Source: Rhodoplanes roseus
GTDB lineage: Bacteria; Pseudomonadota; Alphaproteobacteria; Rhizobiales; Xanthobacteraceae
Length of the DNA stretch: 53,380 bases
Assembly (NCBI RefSeq): GCF_003258865.1
Contig: NZ_NPEX01000009.1
Coordinates: forward strand, 1 to 53,380
Reading direction: 5' to 3'
Part shown: positions 8,089-16,535 of the stretch, one piece after another
Position numbering within the stretch: position 1 is the stretch's first letter
How the letters are laid out: each line of letters starts with the position of its first letter
Notes under the pieces: model-generated
The model's input: only the letters and a program-made list of their open reading frames with translations
What the model was told of the DNA's origin: nothing
Database searches by the model: none
Position numbers and translations under genes: made by a program

Positions 8089-9120
8089 ATGGCCCACCTT
8101 TCCAGGCGTCGTCATGGGCCGACTCGGGCCACGCTTCGCAGGCTGATCTTGACCGTTCTCGGCGCAACGTCATCGACCTCGGGATGGGCCGTCAACGACG
8201 CGATCAGCAGCGCTTCGCGGTCCACGGGTGCGAGCTTCAGCTATCTGCTGGCGACTGCGAAGGTCGAGTCGGACCTCAATCCGAATGCGGCGTCGACGAG
8301 CTCGTCGGCGCGCGGACTGTTTCAGTTCATCGATCAGACCTGGCTGATGATGCTGAAGGAGGCCGGACCGTCGCTCGGCCTGGGGCGCTACGCCGATGCC
8401 ATCACCAAGGCGCCGTCGGGTCGCTACGAGGTGACGGATGCGAGCCTGAAGCAGGACGTGATGAACCTGCGCACCGATGCGAACGCCAACGCCGCGATGG
8501 CGGGCGCCTTCACGCAGCGCAACGCCAACAAGGTCGAGTCGCTGATCGGCCGCGCGCCGACCGACGGCGAGCTCTACATCGCCCATTTTCTCGGACCCGG
8601 CGGCGCCGCCCGGATGATCACCGAGGCCGGCCGCAATCCGAGCGGCATCGCGGCCGAAGCCTTTCCCAACGCGGCCACCGCCAACCACTCGATCTTCTAC
8701 GACCGCAGCGGCGAGCCGCGCAGCTTCGCCCAGGTCTACGGCGTGCTGGTCGGCCGCTTCGACCAGGCGCGCGCGAGCGCCACCCAGATCGCCTCCGCCG
8801 TGCAGCCAGCCAAGGCGGTTGCCGCGACCGAGCGCCTCGACCCGGATCAGTTCGCGAGCGCCACATACCAGCCCGAGGCCGCCCGCGCGGTGTCGTCGCC
8901 GCTGTTCCACAGCCTGTTCCAGAACGAGCCGGAGCGGCCGGGCGTATCGCGCTTCATCACGGATCTCTGGACCGCGCGGCCGCATGTGGCGGCGGCCTTG
9001 AGCGGCGCCGTCAGCCAGTCCGCCACGGGCTCGATCACGGCGACGGAGCCGAGCCGCGCCGGCGAGCTGTTCTCCGCGCCGGCCGGAAACGTCGCCGGCC
9101 TGTTCGGCAAACGCGGGTGA
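8089..9120 (+). CDS. Lytic transglycosylase (SLT domain)
   Basis: The 343-residue protein has an SLT-type lysozyme-like domain at about residues 48-170. The putative catalytic acid is Glu60 in LLATAKVESDLNP, followed by the SSARGLFQFIDQTW core and later APTDGELYIAHFLGPGGAARM. Such enzymes cleave peptidoglycan to 1,6-anhydromuropeptides in the periplasm. Residues 16-34 are moderately hydrophobic and may be a signal sequence. The C-terminal 150 residues are low-complexity Ala/Ser-rich with no recognised domain. The gene is divergent from the membrane protein gene; the start ATG (8089) lies 78 bp from that gene's ATG. The exact start is uncertain because no strong ribosome-binding site is visible. 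Confidence 0.85.
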   Translation: MAHLSRRRHGPTRATLRRLILTVLGATSSTSGWAVNDAISSASRSTGASFSYLLATAKVESDLNPNAASTSSSARGLFQFIDQTWLMMLKEAGPSLGLGRYADAITKAPSGRYEVTDASLKQDVMNLRTDANANAAMAGAFTQRNANKVESLIGRAPTDGELYIAHFLGPGGAARMITEAGRNPSGIAAEAFPNAATANHSIFYDRSGEPRSFAQVYGVLVGRFDQARASATQIASAVQPAKAVAATERLDPDQFASATYQPEAARAVSSPLFHSLFQNEPERPGVSRFITDLWTARPHVAAALSGAVSQSATGSITATEPSRAGELFSAPAGNVAGLFGKRG

Positions 9121-9413
9121 GGCGGCCAGGGGCAGCCTCGACCTCGGCACCGTTTCTGATCAGCCGCGATCCCACCGAAGCCGTCGCCTCCGAGGCCTGC
9201 GATCGGCTCCGCCGCATCGTCGGGCGGGCTTACGGGCGTTAACATTTCAGCAACAAAGACAAAGATTTATGGTGAACCCTTTGTTAAGGCCCGGCGGTTA
9301 GGCTGATGCACGTGGGGAGAGAGGCGTCCGAATCCGGTGCCGATCCCGAGTTCCGGTCCGATCGGGCCCATCCCGTCGGACAAGTCCTGTCCTCAGTCGC
9401 GTCGGGTCGAGAC

Positions 9414-10580
9414 ATGATCGTCCGCCAATTTTTGCAGTGGGTCCGTACCGCGCCCGCCGGCGAGCGGGCCGAGGCCACCAGCGCACTCGCGCGGGCCTAT
9501 CTTTATTCCGATCTGCCGGACGAGGAGCGCGGCGCCATCGAAGGCGTCATGGTGATGCTGGCCGACGACGTGTCGCCGCTGGTGCGCGGCGCCTTGGCGG
9601 GCGTTCTGGCGCCCAGCGAGGAGGCGCCCGCGACGGTGCTGCATATGCTGGCGAACGACCGGCCCGACATCGCGGCCGTGGTGCTGGCGCGCTCGCCGCT
9701 GTTCATCGACGCCGAGCTGGTCGACCTCGTCGCCACCGGCGGCGGGACAGTGCAGACCGCCATCGCGGGCCGCACGCCGCTGCCGCGCGCCGTCGCCGCC
9801 GCGATCGCCGAGGTGGCCTGCGCCGAGGCCTGCCTGGTGCTGATCGAGAATCCAGACGCCGAGATCGCACCGTTGTCGTTCGCCCGGCTGGTCGAGCGCT
9901 TCGGCCATCTCGGCGCCGTGCGCGAGGCGCTGTTCGCGCGCCGCGACCTGCCTGTCGAGAGCCGTCAGTCGCTGATCGCGCGGCTGTCGGCGACGCTGGC
10001 GACCTTCGTCCACGGCCGCGCCTGGATGGACGACGACCACGCCCGCAACATCGCCCGCGAGGCGTGCGAGAAGGCGACCATCGCGCTCGCCGCATCGGCC
10101 GGGGAGGGCGAGGGCGCCTCGCTGGTCCGCCATCTGCGCCAGAGCGGGCAGCTCACCGCGGGGCTGATTCTCCGCGCGCTCCTCTCCGGGAACATCGCCC
10201 TGTTCGAGGAGGCCTTGGCCGAGCTGGCCGACCTGCCGCTGCGGCGCGTGCGTCTGCTCGTCCACGACAAGACCGGGGTCGGCTTCCGGGCCGTGTTCTC
10301 GCGCGCGGGGCTGCCGAGCTCGACCTTCGCGGCGTTCCGTCACGCGCTCGAGGCGTGGCGCGAGGGACCGGATCTCGACGGAGCCAACCGCCTGCGCCGC
10401 CGCATGGTCGAGCGCGTGCTCACCGCCTGCGGACAGTCCGACATCGGCGAGGTGGAGCCGCTGCTCGCGCTGCTGCGCCGCTTCGCCGCCGAGGCGGCGC
10501 GCGAGGAAGCCCTGATGGTCTGCGAGAAGATCGAGCAGGAAGCCGTCGCGGAGCTGATGCGGATCCGCCTCGCGGCGTGA
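9414..10580 (+). CDS. DUF2336-domain protein
   Basis: The 388-residue helical-repeat protein matches the DUF2336 family of alphaproteobacteria, beginning MIVRQFLQWVRTAPAGERAEATSALARAYL. HEAT-like helical pairs run through residues 30-330. There is no catalytic motif or membrane segment. DUF2336 genes are often found near motility, chemotaxis or two-component genes. Here it is convergent with an Hpt gene and a receiver gene on the opposite strand, 83 bp away. An in-frame upstream ATG at 9306 exists, but the extra 36 residues look non-coding, and family members usually start at this MIVRQF. A scaffold role in signalling is plausible but unproven. Confidence 0.85.
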   Translation: MIVRQFLQWVRTAPAGERAEATSALARAYLYSDLPDEERGAIEGVMVMLADDVSPLVRGALAGVLAPSEEAPATVLHMLANDRPDIAAVVLARSPLFIDAELVDLVATGGGTVQTAIAGRTPLPRAVAAAIAEVACAEACLVLIENPDAEIAPLSFARLVERFGHLGAVREALFARRDLPVESRQSLIARLSATLATFVHGRAWMDDDHARNIAREACEKATIALAASAGEGEGASLVRHLRQSGQLTAGLILRALLSGNIALFEEALAELADLPLRRVRLLVHDKTGVGFRAVFSRAGLPSSTFAAFRHALEAWREGPDLDGANRLRRRMVERVLTACGQSDIGEVEPLLALLRRFAAEAAREEALMVCEKIEQEAVAELMRIRLAA

Positions 10581-10663
10581 CGATCCGCGCCGCCCGATGC
10601 GACGCCGGATGCCGCCTCGGGGATCCTGGGCGTCTGACGGATGACTGCCGAGCGGAGATGATC

Positions 10664-11281
10664 TCAGCGGGCGCCGGGACGCGGCACGGTCGGCGGGCTC
10701 AGCACCTCGTCCTCGTCGGGGAGCAGGCCGCCGTTCTCGGCGCGCAGGAACTCGTCGGTCACCTCGCGAAGCCGCGTCGACAGCGCCTCGGCGACGATGT
10801 CGGCCCGCGCCGTGCCGTGCTCCCGCACGATCGCCCGCACCGCGTCGACATGCTGGTCGACGAGGTCGACCGGAATGCGCCGGGCGTCGGGCGTGCGCTC
10901 GATCAGCCGGCACAGACTCGCCGCCGCGGTGGCGGCGCGCGGAAATCCGAAGGTGGCGGCCTGGCCCTTGATGTCGTGACCGGCGTGATAGAGCGCCTGC
11001 CGGGTCTCCGCGTCGAAGCCTTTGGCGCGGACCGCCTTGCGGGCGGCGTCGAGGCGCTCGCACTCGCTGTCCATCCAGCCGGCGAACTCGCCCGACAGGG
11101 CCGCCAGCGCGCGCTCGGCGTCCGCCACCGGATCGCTGCCGATGCCTTCGATCGATTGCCGCGCCCAGGCCTTCTGAAGCGGGTTCTGCGGCTCGATCAC
11201 GGCATGGTCGCGGAACTGCGTGACCTTGGTTCCGCCGGACTTGCCGGTCTTCCTGGTTCCGTCGCGTCGACCGGGGCTCAT
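10664..11281 (-). CDS. Histidine phosphotransfer (Hpt) domain protein
   Basis: The 205-residue protein has an Hpt four-helix bundle at about residues 85-185. The phosphoacceptor is His102 in YHAGHDIKGQAATFG, the classic Hpt pattern. Residues 1-84 are basic and then helical, with no recognised domain. It lies 7 bp downstream of the receiver gene at 11289-11837 and is surely co-transcribed with it. A phosphorelay from an unlinked hybrid kinase through this Hpt to the adjacent receiver is likely. The acidic tail (PDEDEVLSPP) has no known role. Confidence 0.86.
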   Translation of the reverse strand: MSPGRRDGTRKTGKSGGTKVTQFRDHAVIEPQNPLQKAWARQSIEGIGSDPVADAERALAALSGEFAGWMDSECERLDAARKAVRAKGFDAETRQALYHAGHDIKGQAATFGFPRAATAAASLCRLIERTPDARRIPVDLVDQHVDAVRAIVREHGTARADIVAEALSTRLREVTDEFLRAENGGLLPDEDEVLSPPTVPRPGAR

Positions 11282-11288
11282 CTGCCGC

Positions 11289-11837
11289 TCACTCGGTGGT
11301 CTTCACGCGCTCGAGCAGCGCCTGCTGCGGGATGATCTCGGCCTTGGCCGAGCCCTTGCGGCGCTCGACGCCGACATAGTTGGGATTGACCAGCCGACGC
11401 CGGTCCGGGCCGAAGAAGGTCTTGGTCTTGATGAAGGGGCGCGGGTTCACGACCACCGTGAGGATGCGCTGGTAGAGGGCGTTGGCCGAGATCGGCTTGA
11501 CCAGGAATTCCGTCACGCCGCAGTCCCGCGCCGCCATCACGCGCTTTTTCTCGGAATGGCCGGTCAGCATGATGATCGGCACGAACGGGTTGGCGTTGGC
11601 GCCCGGCTGGCGGATCATCTGGGTCAGCTCGAGGCCGTCGAAGATCGGCATCGCCCAGTCGGTGATCACGATGTCGGGGATGTTGTGCGTGAAGGCTTCC
11701 AGGCCGGCGGCGCCGTCCTCCGCCTCGTACACCTCGCGCGATCCGAAGCCGTGCAGCAGGGTGCGCAGGATCCGCCGCATGTGCGCGTTGTCGTCGATCA
11801 GAAGAAAACGCAGCCGATTGAAATCGATGCGGACCAT
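11289..11837 (-). CDS. CheY-like response regulator
   Basis: The 182-residue protein consists of a receiver domain (residues about 9-130) and a 50-residue tail. Asp15-Asp16 form the acidic pocket, Asp60 in VITDWAMP is the phosphorylation site, Thr92 and Lys114 in FLVKPIS complete the active site. The tail carries RPFIKTKTFFGPDRRR and VGVERRKG, motifs shared by small alphaproteobacterial receivers with basic tails. No DNA-binding or enzymatic output domain follows, so output is by protein contact. It forms an operon with the Hpt gene. A CtrA-like site lies about 60 bp upstream. Confidence 0.9.
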   Translation of the reverse strand: MVRIDFNRLRFLLIDDNAHMRRILRTLLHGFGSREVYEAEDGAAGLEAFTHNIPDIVITDWAMPIFDGLELTQMIRQPGANANPFVPIIMLTGHSEKKRVMAARDCGVTEFLVKPISANALYQRILTVVVNPRPFIKTKTFFGPDRRRLVNPNYVGVERRKGSAKAEIIPQQALLERVKTTE

Positions 11838-11894
11838 GGCTCACGCACGCGGAACACGATGCAGGAAGGCTGCCGCCATCCTGGCCCGGAACGC

Positions 11895-11909
11895 TTAAGG
11901 AAGGGTTTA
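11895..11909. promoter_or_regulatory. CtrA-like site upstream of receiver/Hpt operon
   Basis: TTAA, seven bases, then TTTA at 11895-11909 differs by one base from the CtrA consensus TTAA-N7-TTAA. A further TTAA follows at 11912-11915. It lies 58-72 bp upstream of the receiver start. CtrA control of signalling genes is common in this group, but a single near-match can occur by chance. Confidence 0.3.
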
Positions 11910-11918
11910 GGTTAATCG

Positions 11919-11936
11919 GCCCGCTCTCGCGCGGGC
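11919..11936 (-). terminator. Hairpin downstream of NAD kinase gene
   Basis: GCCCGC (11919-11924) pairs with GCGGGC (11931-11936) across a 6-base loop. It lies 12 bp beyond the NAD kinase stop codon. No T-tract follows on the minus strand, so it would be a weak or Rho-assisted terminator. Confidence 0.4.
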
Positions 11937-11948
11937 TTCGGTCGACGA

Positions 11949-12731
11949 TCAGTGGCTGAACTGCTCGCGAAGAATGCGCTCGTCGAGGCTGTGGCCGGGA
12001 TCGAACATCATCAGCATCTCGATCGCGTGGTCCATGCGGATGTCGACATGGCTGACCGAGCGCACCTCGTCGTGGTCGGCGACCGCGGCGACGGGCCGCT
12101 TGTCGGCCTCCAGCACCTCGATGGTGACGATGGCGCTGTCGGGCAGCAGGGCGCCGCGCCAGCGCCGCGGCCGGAACGGGCTGATCGGCGTCAGCGCCAG
12201 CAGCGGCGAGCCGATCGGAATGATCGGGCCGCCGGTCGAGAGATTGTAGGCGGTGGAGCCGGCCGGGGTGGCGACCATGATGCCGTCGGCCGTGAGCTCG
12301 CGCAGCCGCTGCTTGCCGTCGACCATCACGTTCAGCCGCGCCGCCTGGTAGGTCTGGCGGAACAGCGACACCTCGTTGATGGCGCGGTACTCGTGGCCGT
12401 GGCCGTCGGCGTCGACGACGCGCATCACCAGCGGATGGATGACGGTGGCCTCCGCCTCGCGCAACCGTTCCTTGAGGCCGTATTCGCGGTAGTCGTTCAT
12501 CAGGAAGCCGACGGTGCCGCGATGCATGCCGTAGATCGGCTTGCCGGTGCTCATGAAGACGTGCAGGGTCTTGAGCATCAGCCCGTCGCCGCCGAGCGCG
12601 ACGATGACGTCGGCGTCCTCCGGGTCGACATTGCCGTAGCGCTGGACCAGCTTGTCCAGGGCGGCGTTCGCCTCCGGTGTCGGGCTGGCCACGAAGGCGA
12701 TCCGCTCGATCTCGGCAGGCAGGCGGGTCAT
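11949..12731 (-). CDS. nadK: NAD kinase
   Basis: This enzyme phosphorylates NAD+ to NADP+ with ATP or polyphosphate in the cytoplasm. The 260-residue protein carries the diagnostic GGDG motif at 47-50 ([10 protein letters not shown]), the NE pair Asn119-Glu120 in INEVSL, and the glycine-rich [17 protein letters not shown] block. The length fits the shorter alphaproteobacterial NadK type, which lacks the extra N-terminal region of some others. It is divergent from cutA with 56 bp between starts, so promoters must overlap. Confidence 0.95.
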   Translation of the reverse strand: MTRLPAEIERIAFVASPTPEANAALDKLVQRYGNVDPEDADVIVALGGDGLMLKTLHVFMSTGKPIYGMHRGTVGFLMNDYREYGLKERLREAEATVIHPLVMRVVDADGHGHEYRAINEVSLFRQTYQAARLNVMVDGKQRLRELTADGIMVATPAGSTAYNLSTGGPIIPIGSPLLALTPISPFRPRRWRGALLPDSAIVTIEVLEADKRPVAAVADHDEVRSVSHVDIRMDHAIEMLMMFDPGHSLDERILREQFSH

Positions 12732-12787
12732 GCGGTCAGCTCTCGCGGTGGCGGCGCCGTGTCGTCGCCAGCGAAAGGGAGGAGGCG

Positions 12788-13120
12788 ATGGAACGCGCGG
12801 TGTTCGTCTATACGACCTTTCCGGGCCTTGTCGAGGCGCAGGACGCCGGACGGGCCCTGATCGAGCGGCGGCTCGCCGCCTGCGTCAACATTCTGCCCGG
12901 CATGGTCTCGCTCTACCGATGGGAGGGGGCGATCGAGCGCGCCGACGAGGTGGTGATGATCGTCAAGACACGGGCGTCGCTGGCCGAGGACGTCCGGGCG
13001 GCCGTGAAGGAGCGCCACACCTACACGACGCCCGCCATCGTCGTGTTGCCGATCGAGAGCGTCGACCAATCCTATCTGGGCTGGCTGCTGGCGGAGACCG
13101 AGCCCATGACGGGCGACTGA
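12788..13120 (+). CDS. cutA: Divalent-cation tolerance protein CutA
   Basis: The 110-residue protein is the full-length trimeric CutA fold, with the family features [19 protein letters not shown] (residues 29-47) and [22 protein letters not shown] (about residues 78-99, last beta-alpha unit). CutA is linked to copper tolerance, though its molecular role is unsettled. Start at 12788 follows GGGAGGAGGCG, a strong ribosome-binding site; longer in-frame starts are rejected for that reason. Confidence 0.95.
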   Translation: MERAVFVYTTFPGLVEAQDAGRALIERRLAACVNILPGMVSLYRWEGAIERADEVVMIVKTRASLAEDVRAAVKERHTYTTPAIVVLPIESVDQSYLGWLLAETEPMTGD

Positions 13121-13173
13121 CCGGCGGACGCTCGCCGAATCCGCATGCACCGCGTGAAGAACATGACGTAAGT

Positions 13174-13187
13174 TTCACGTAGGTGAA
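13174..13187. promoter_or_regulatory. TTCAC-N4-GTGAA dyad
   Basis: A perfect inverted repeat of TTCAC and GTGAA with a 4-base spacer lies about 140 bp upstream of the His/Lys-repeat gene and 54 bp beyond cutA. It is a candidate operator. No regulator is encoded nearby, so the binding protein is unknown. Confidence 0.3.
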
Positions 13188-13323
13188 CACAAACCTCCAT
13201 CGGGTTTCAGCCGCGGTTCAACAGCGCGGAGGCACTCTCGCGACAAGGCCGGACCGAGAAAGGTCGTCGGCCGGAGCGGCTCCCGGGAACTCGTCCCCCG
13301 AGGCCCATGTCGGAGAGATCGCC

Positions 13324-13710
13324 ATGTTCAAGACCCTCGCCGTCGCCCTCCTGTCCGCAAGCGTCCTCGGCGGTGCCGCGTTCGCCCAGGGCGGTCCGGC
13401 TCCCACCGTGCCGGCGGCCGCCGGTCCGGCCGCGGCCGCGCCGGCGCCCGTCCAGGCGAAGGCCGCGACGCATATGCGCCACGTCAAGCACGTCCGCCAC
13501 GTCAAGCACGTGAAGCACGTCAAGCGGATCAAGCATGTGCGCCACGTGCGGGCGGACGGAACGATCGTCCGGACCAAGCAGGTCCGCGACATGCGGACCA
13601 TCGACTCCCGGCGCGTCCAGGTGAGCCGCGACGTTCGTCCCGGCGCTCCGGCCCACCACAAGCGGACCGACGCTGCCCCGGCGATCGGCGCTCCGGCGAA
13701 GGTCAACTGA
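13324..13710 (+). CDS. Secreted His/Lys/Val-repeat protein
   Basis: I do not recognise a named family. The 128-residue protein starts with a clear signal peptide (MFKTLAVALLSASVLGGAAFA, cleavage after Ala21). A Pro/Ala-rich linker follows, then at about residues 50-76 a run of H-V-K and H-V-R triplets holding about eight His and many Lys/Arg. The tail is basic. Alternating His-Val-basic residues suggest metal binding or polyanion binding in the periplasm. Start at 13324 is preceded by GGAGAG. An intrinsic terminator follows the stop closely, so the gene is a monocistron. Confidence 0.7.
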   Translation: MFKTLAVALLSASVLGGAAFAQGGPAPTVPAAAGPAAAAPAPVQAKAATHMRHVKHVRHVKHVKHVKRIKHVRHVRADGTIVRTKQVRDMRTIDSRRVQVSRDVRPGAPAHHKRTDAAPAIGAPAKVN

Positions 13711-13737
13711 CCGTACGGCATCGCGAAATCGTGTGGG

Positions 13738-13763
13738 AGGCCGGCAACACTCGCCGGCCTTTT
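13738..13763 (+). terminator. Rho-independent terminator
   Basis: AGGCCGGC (13738-13745) pairs perfectly with GCCGGCCT (13753-13760) across a 7-base loop, followed by TTT after a stem T (TTTT run 13760-13763). It lies 28 bp after the stop of the His/Lys-repeat gene and isolates the cobalamin riboswitch from upstream transcription. Confidence 0.8.
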
Positions 13764-13828
13764 CGCGTCGCGCGCAGGCATCCGGATTGACTAGCCGCTA
13801 CCCGCGCGGGAAGTCTTCCCCACGCGCT

Positions 13829-13998
13829 GGTTCTCCGCGGGCGACCGCGGGGAGGAAAGAGGGAACACGGGACGTGGCCGCGAGGCCGCGAAGCCGTGGC
13901 TGGTCCCGCAACTGTGAGCGGCGAGCCGCATCCGCGACGGCCACTGGGAAACCGGGAAGGCCGGATGCAGCGACGACCCGCGAGCCAGGAGACCTGCC
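13829..13998 (+). ncRNA. Cobalamin riboswitch
   Basis: The conserved elements appear in order: GGTTCTCCGCGG at 13829, AGAGGGAACACGG near 13859, CCCGCAACTGTGAGCGG near 13905-13921, GCCACTGGGAAACCGGGAAGG-type stem, and the B12 box AGCCAGGAGACCTGCC at 13983-13998. It precedes a TonB-dependent receptor gene by about 200 nt. Cobalamin binding would reduce receptor expression, most likely by blocking the ribosome-binding site or by ending transcription in the long leader. Confidence 0.93.
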
Positions 13999-14202
13999 GG
14001 CGCGGTCACCCAACCGGTGGGCGGGAAGCCCCATACGGAGCGGTCTTTCGCAGCGGTGACACCGTGACCGGCGCGAGGACCGCAATGCTCGTTCGTCTCG
14101 ACCAGCACCTGCACGACGATCGGCCCGTCCGGCCGCTCGCCGCTTCTTCGCGCCGGCTCATGCAGCTTCAACCGCATGACCAGTCAGCGAAGGAACTCGG
14201 GC

Positions 14203-16371
14203 ATGACATGCCTCGACACGCGCAAGGGTAGGGCGGCGCTCGCCGTCGGCCTCACGGTGCTGCTCGGCACCGCCGCGCAGGCGCAATCCACCGACACCAC
14301 CACGCTTCCCGACCTCTACGTCACGGCGACCCGCCTGGGCGGCGGCGCCGGCGGCGCGCTCGGCATCACCGGCGCCTCGACCACGGTGATCACGTCCGAG
14401 GAGATCGAGCGGTCGCCCGAGCAGACCATTCCCGGAATTTTGGCCCGCGAGCCCGGGGTGCAGGTCTCCAACCTCTATGGCGGGGTCAACGGGGCGCGCG
14501 CCACGGTCGACATCCGCGGCTTCGGCGCCACCGGGGCGCAGAACACCCTCGTCCTGATCGACGGCCGCCGGGTCGACCTGCCGGACCTGCAGACCTTCGA
14601 CTGGGGCTCGGTGCCGCTCAACTCGGTCGAGCGGATCGAGGTGACGCGCGGAAATTCCGGCGGCGTCCTGTACGGCGACGGCGCGGTCGGCGGCGTCATC
14701 AACATCGTCACCAAGAAGGGGACGGGCCGCCCCAACGGGGCCAAGGCGGAGGTCGCCTATGGCTCGTTCAACCAAGTCGAAGGGCGCGGCACGGCCTTCG
14801 CATCGAGCGGGCCGCATGCGCTCGCCGTCTATGCCAACGCGGTGCGTTCGGACGGTTATCGGGACAACAGCCAGTACCATCAGATGAACGCGGGCGGCGA
14901 CTACCGCTACACGCGCGACTGGGGCAGCTTCTATTTCAACACGACGGCGAGCGACCAGGTTCTCGGGCTGCCGGGCGGGCGCCGCGTCGACCCGACGCTC
15001 GGCCTGAACCAGCTCGCCACCGACCGCCGCGGTACCAACACGCCGTGGGACTACGCCAACCAGCAGCAGGCGAGCGCCACCACCGGCGTCACCTACGACC
15101 TGCTGCCGGGCGCCGAGCTGATCGTCGACGGCGGCGTTCGGGTGCGCAAGCAGCAGGCGGCCTACTTCCCGAACTGCCTCGACACCTTCACGGGCGTGTT
15201 CAACACGAGCTGCCAGAAGCAGATCGGAACGGCCTACGACACCTCGTATTTCAAGTCGTCGCTGGTCACCTCGTCGGTGACGCCTCGCCTGAAGGTGGAC
15301 ACGACGGTGTTCGGGCTGCCGCTGAAGTCGCTGACCGGTGTCGACTTCTATCACACCGATTACGCATCGCCGCGCGCCCTGTTCGACGGCGCGGCCCCGA
15401 TCCATCAGTACGATCTCGACCAGAGCTCGCTCGCCGCCTACACGATGAACACGGTCACGCTGTTCTCGAACACGGACGTATCGGCCGGCGGCCGCGTTCA
15501 GCGCACCTCGCTCTCGGCGCGGGACGCCGTCAACACCGGGGCACCCGGCTATCTCGATCCGTGGGGCTTTCCCACCGCCGTCCAGGCGACTCCGCTCGAC
15601 GACACGCAGACCAACCACGCGTGGCATCTCGGCATCGAGCATCGATTCAATCAGTATCTGACCTTCTTCGGCCGGGCGGCGCAGAGCTTTCGGGTGCCCA
15701 ATGTCGACGAGCGCATCGGCAGCGCGCCGTACGGTATCCCGAGCAACTTCGGACTGAAGACGCAGACGTCGCGCGACTTGGAGGGCGGCGTGAAGGTGAC
15801 GGCCGGTCCGATGTTCCTGCAGTGGAGCATCTACGACATGTATCTCGAGAACGAGATCTTCTACAGCCCGTACACCACCACCAACGTCAACCTCGATCCG
15901 ACCCGGCGCTACGGCTCCGAGGCACTCGCGACCGTGCAGGTCTCCGAGACGGTGCGGCTGAAGGGCAGCGTCGCCTATACGCGCGCCGTGTTCCGCGAAG
16001 GCGTGTACGCCGGCAACGACGTGCCGCTGGTCTCGCGCAACACCGCCGGCGTCGGGGTGGTGTGGAACATCGTCGACACCCGACTGGTGTTCTCCGGCGA
16101 CGTCCGCTTCGTCGGCTCGCGCCGCATGGACAACGACCAGCGCAACGTGCAGCCGATGACGCCGAACTACTCGATCCTGGACGCCAAGATCGGCGGCGAG
16201 TGGCAGCGCTACTTCTGGTCGGTCGCGGTGCAGAACATCCTGAACGCCGACTATTTCGACTACGCGATCGCCAGTCCCTATCCGGACGGCTTCGGCAGCA
16301 AGCTGGGCGTCTACAACGCCTATCCGCAGCCGGGCCGGACCTTCCTGCTGCGGGTCGGGGCTAATTTCTGA
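14203..16371 (+). CDS. btuB: TonB-dependent receptor, probable cobalamin transporter
   Basis: The 722-residue outer-membrane protein has a signal peptide ending AQA-QS, a plug domain (about residues 30-160, with TVITSEEIERSPEQTIPGILAREPGVQV and RIEVTRGNSGGVLYGDGAVGGVINIVT), and a 22-strand barrel ending in VGANF with the expected terminal Phe. The cobalamin riboswitch directly upstream is the main evidence for a B12 substrate. The barrel itself does not prove it. ATG at 14203 is preferred over 14176 because AAGGA sits 8-9 nt upstream and the signal peptide then starts near the N-terminus. No btuCDF transporter genes are nearby. Confidence 0.85.
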   Translation: MTCLDTRKGRAALAVGLTVLLGTAAQAQSTDTTTLPDLYVTATRLGGGAGGALGITGASTTVITSEEIERSPEQTIPGILAREPGVQVSNLYGGVNGARATVDIRGFGATGAQNTLVLIDGRRVDLPDLQTFDWGSVPLNSVERIEVTRGNSGGVLYGDGAVGGVINIVTKKGTGRPNGAKAEVAYGSFNQVEGRGTAFASSGPHALAVYANAVRSDGYRDNSQYHQMNAGGDYRYTRDWGSFYFNTTASDQVLGLPGGRRVDPTLGLNQLATDRRGTNTPWDYANQQQASATTGVTYDLLPGAELIVDGGVRVRKQQAAYFPNCLDTFTGVFNTSCQKQIGTAYDTSYFKSSLVTSSVTPRLKVDTTVFGLPLKSLTGVDFYHTDYASPRALFDGAAPIHQYDLDQSSLAAYTMNTVTLFSNTDVSAGGRVQRTSLSARDAVNTGAPGYLDPWGFPTAVQATPLDDTQTNHAWHLGIEHRFNQYLTFFGRAAQSFRVPNVDERIGSAPYGIPSNFGLKTQTSRDLEGGVKVTAGPMFLQWSIYDMYLENEIFYSPYTTTNVNLDPTRRYGSEALATVQVSETVRLKGSVAYTRAVFREGVYAGNDVPLVSRNTAGVGVVWNIVDTRLVFSGDVRFVGSRRMDNDQRNVQPMTPNYSILDAKIGGEWQRYFWSVAVQNILNADYFDYAIASPYPDGFGSKLGVYNAYPQPGRTFLLRVGANF

Positions 16372-16401
16372 GTGGCGACGCCGGCACAGCGCAGACTCGT
16401 C

Positions 16402-16519
16402 ATGCCCGCGCTCGTCGCGGGCATCCACGCCTTGCGCGGACCGGCATCAGGAACGTGAATGGCCGGGACACGCCCGGCCATGACGAAGAGTTCGGGGCTC
16501 GGCCCTGCGGGCCGGCCCC
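16402..16519. repeat. REP-like cluster of three hairpins between convergent genes
   Basis: Three GC-rich hairpins lie between the convergent receptor gene and the MFS/PlsC fusion gene. ATGCCCGCG (16402-16410) pairs with CGCGGGCAT (16416-16424). ATGGCCGGG (16459-16467) pairs with CCCGGCCAT (16473-16481). GGGGC..GGCC (16494-16504) pairs with GGCC..GCCCC (16510-16519). The surrounding CGTCATG and GGAATGACG words recur in REP-type elements of Hyphomicrobiales. They may also serve as bidirectional terminators. Confidence 0.7.
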
Positions 16520-16535
16520 GGAATGACGTTCTCGG

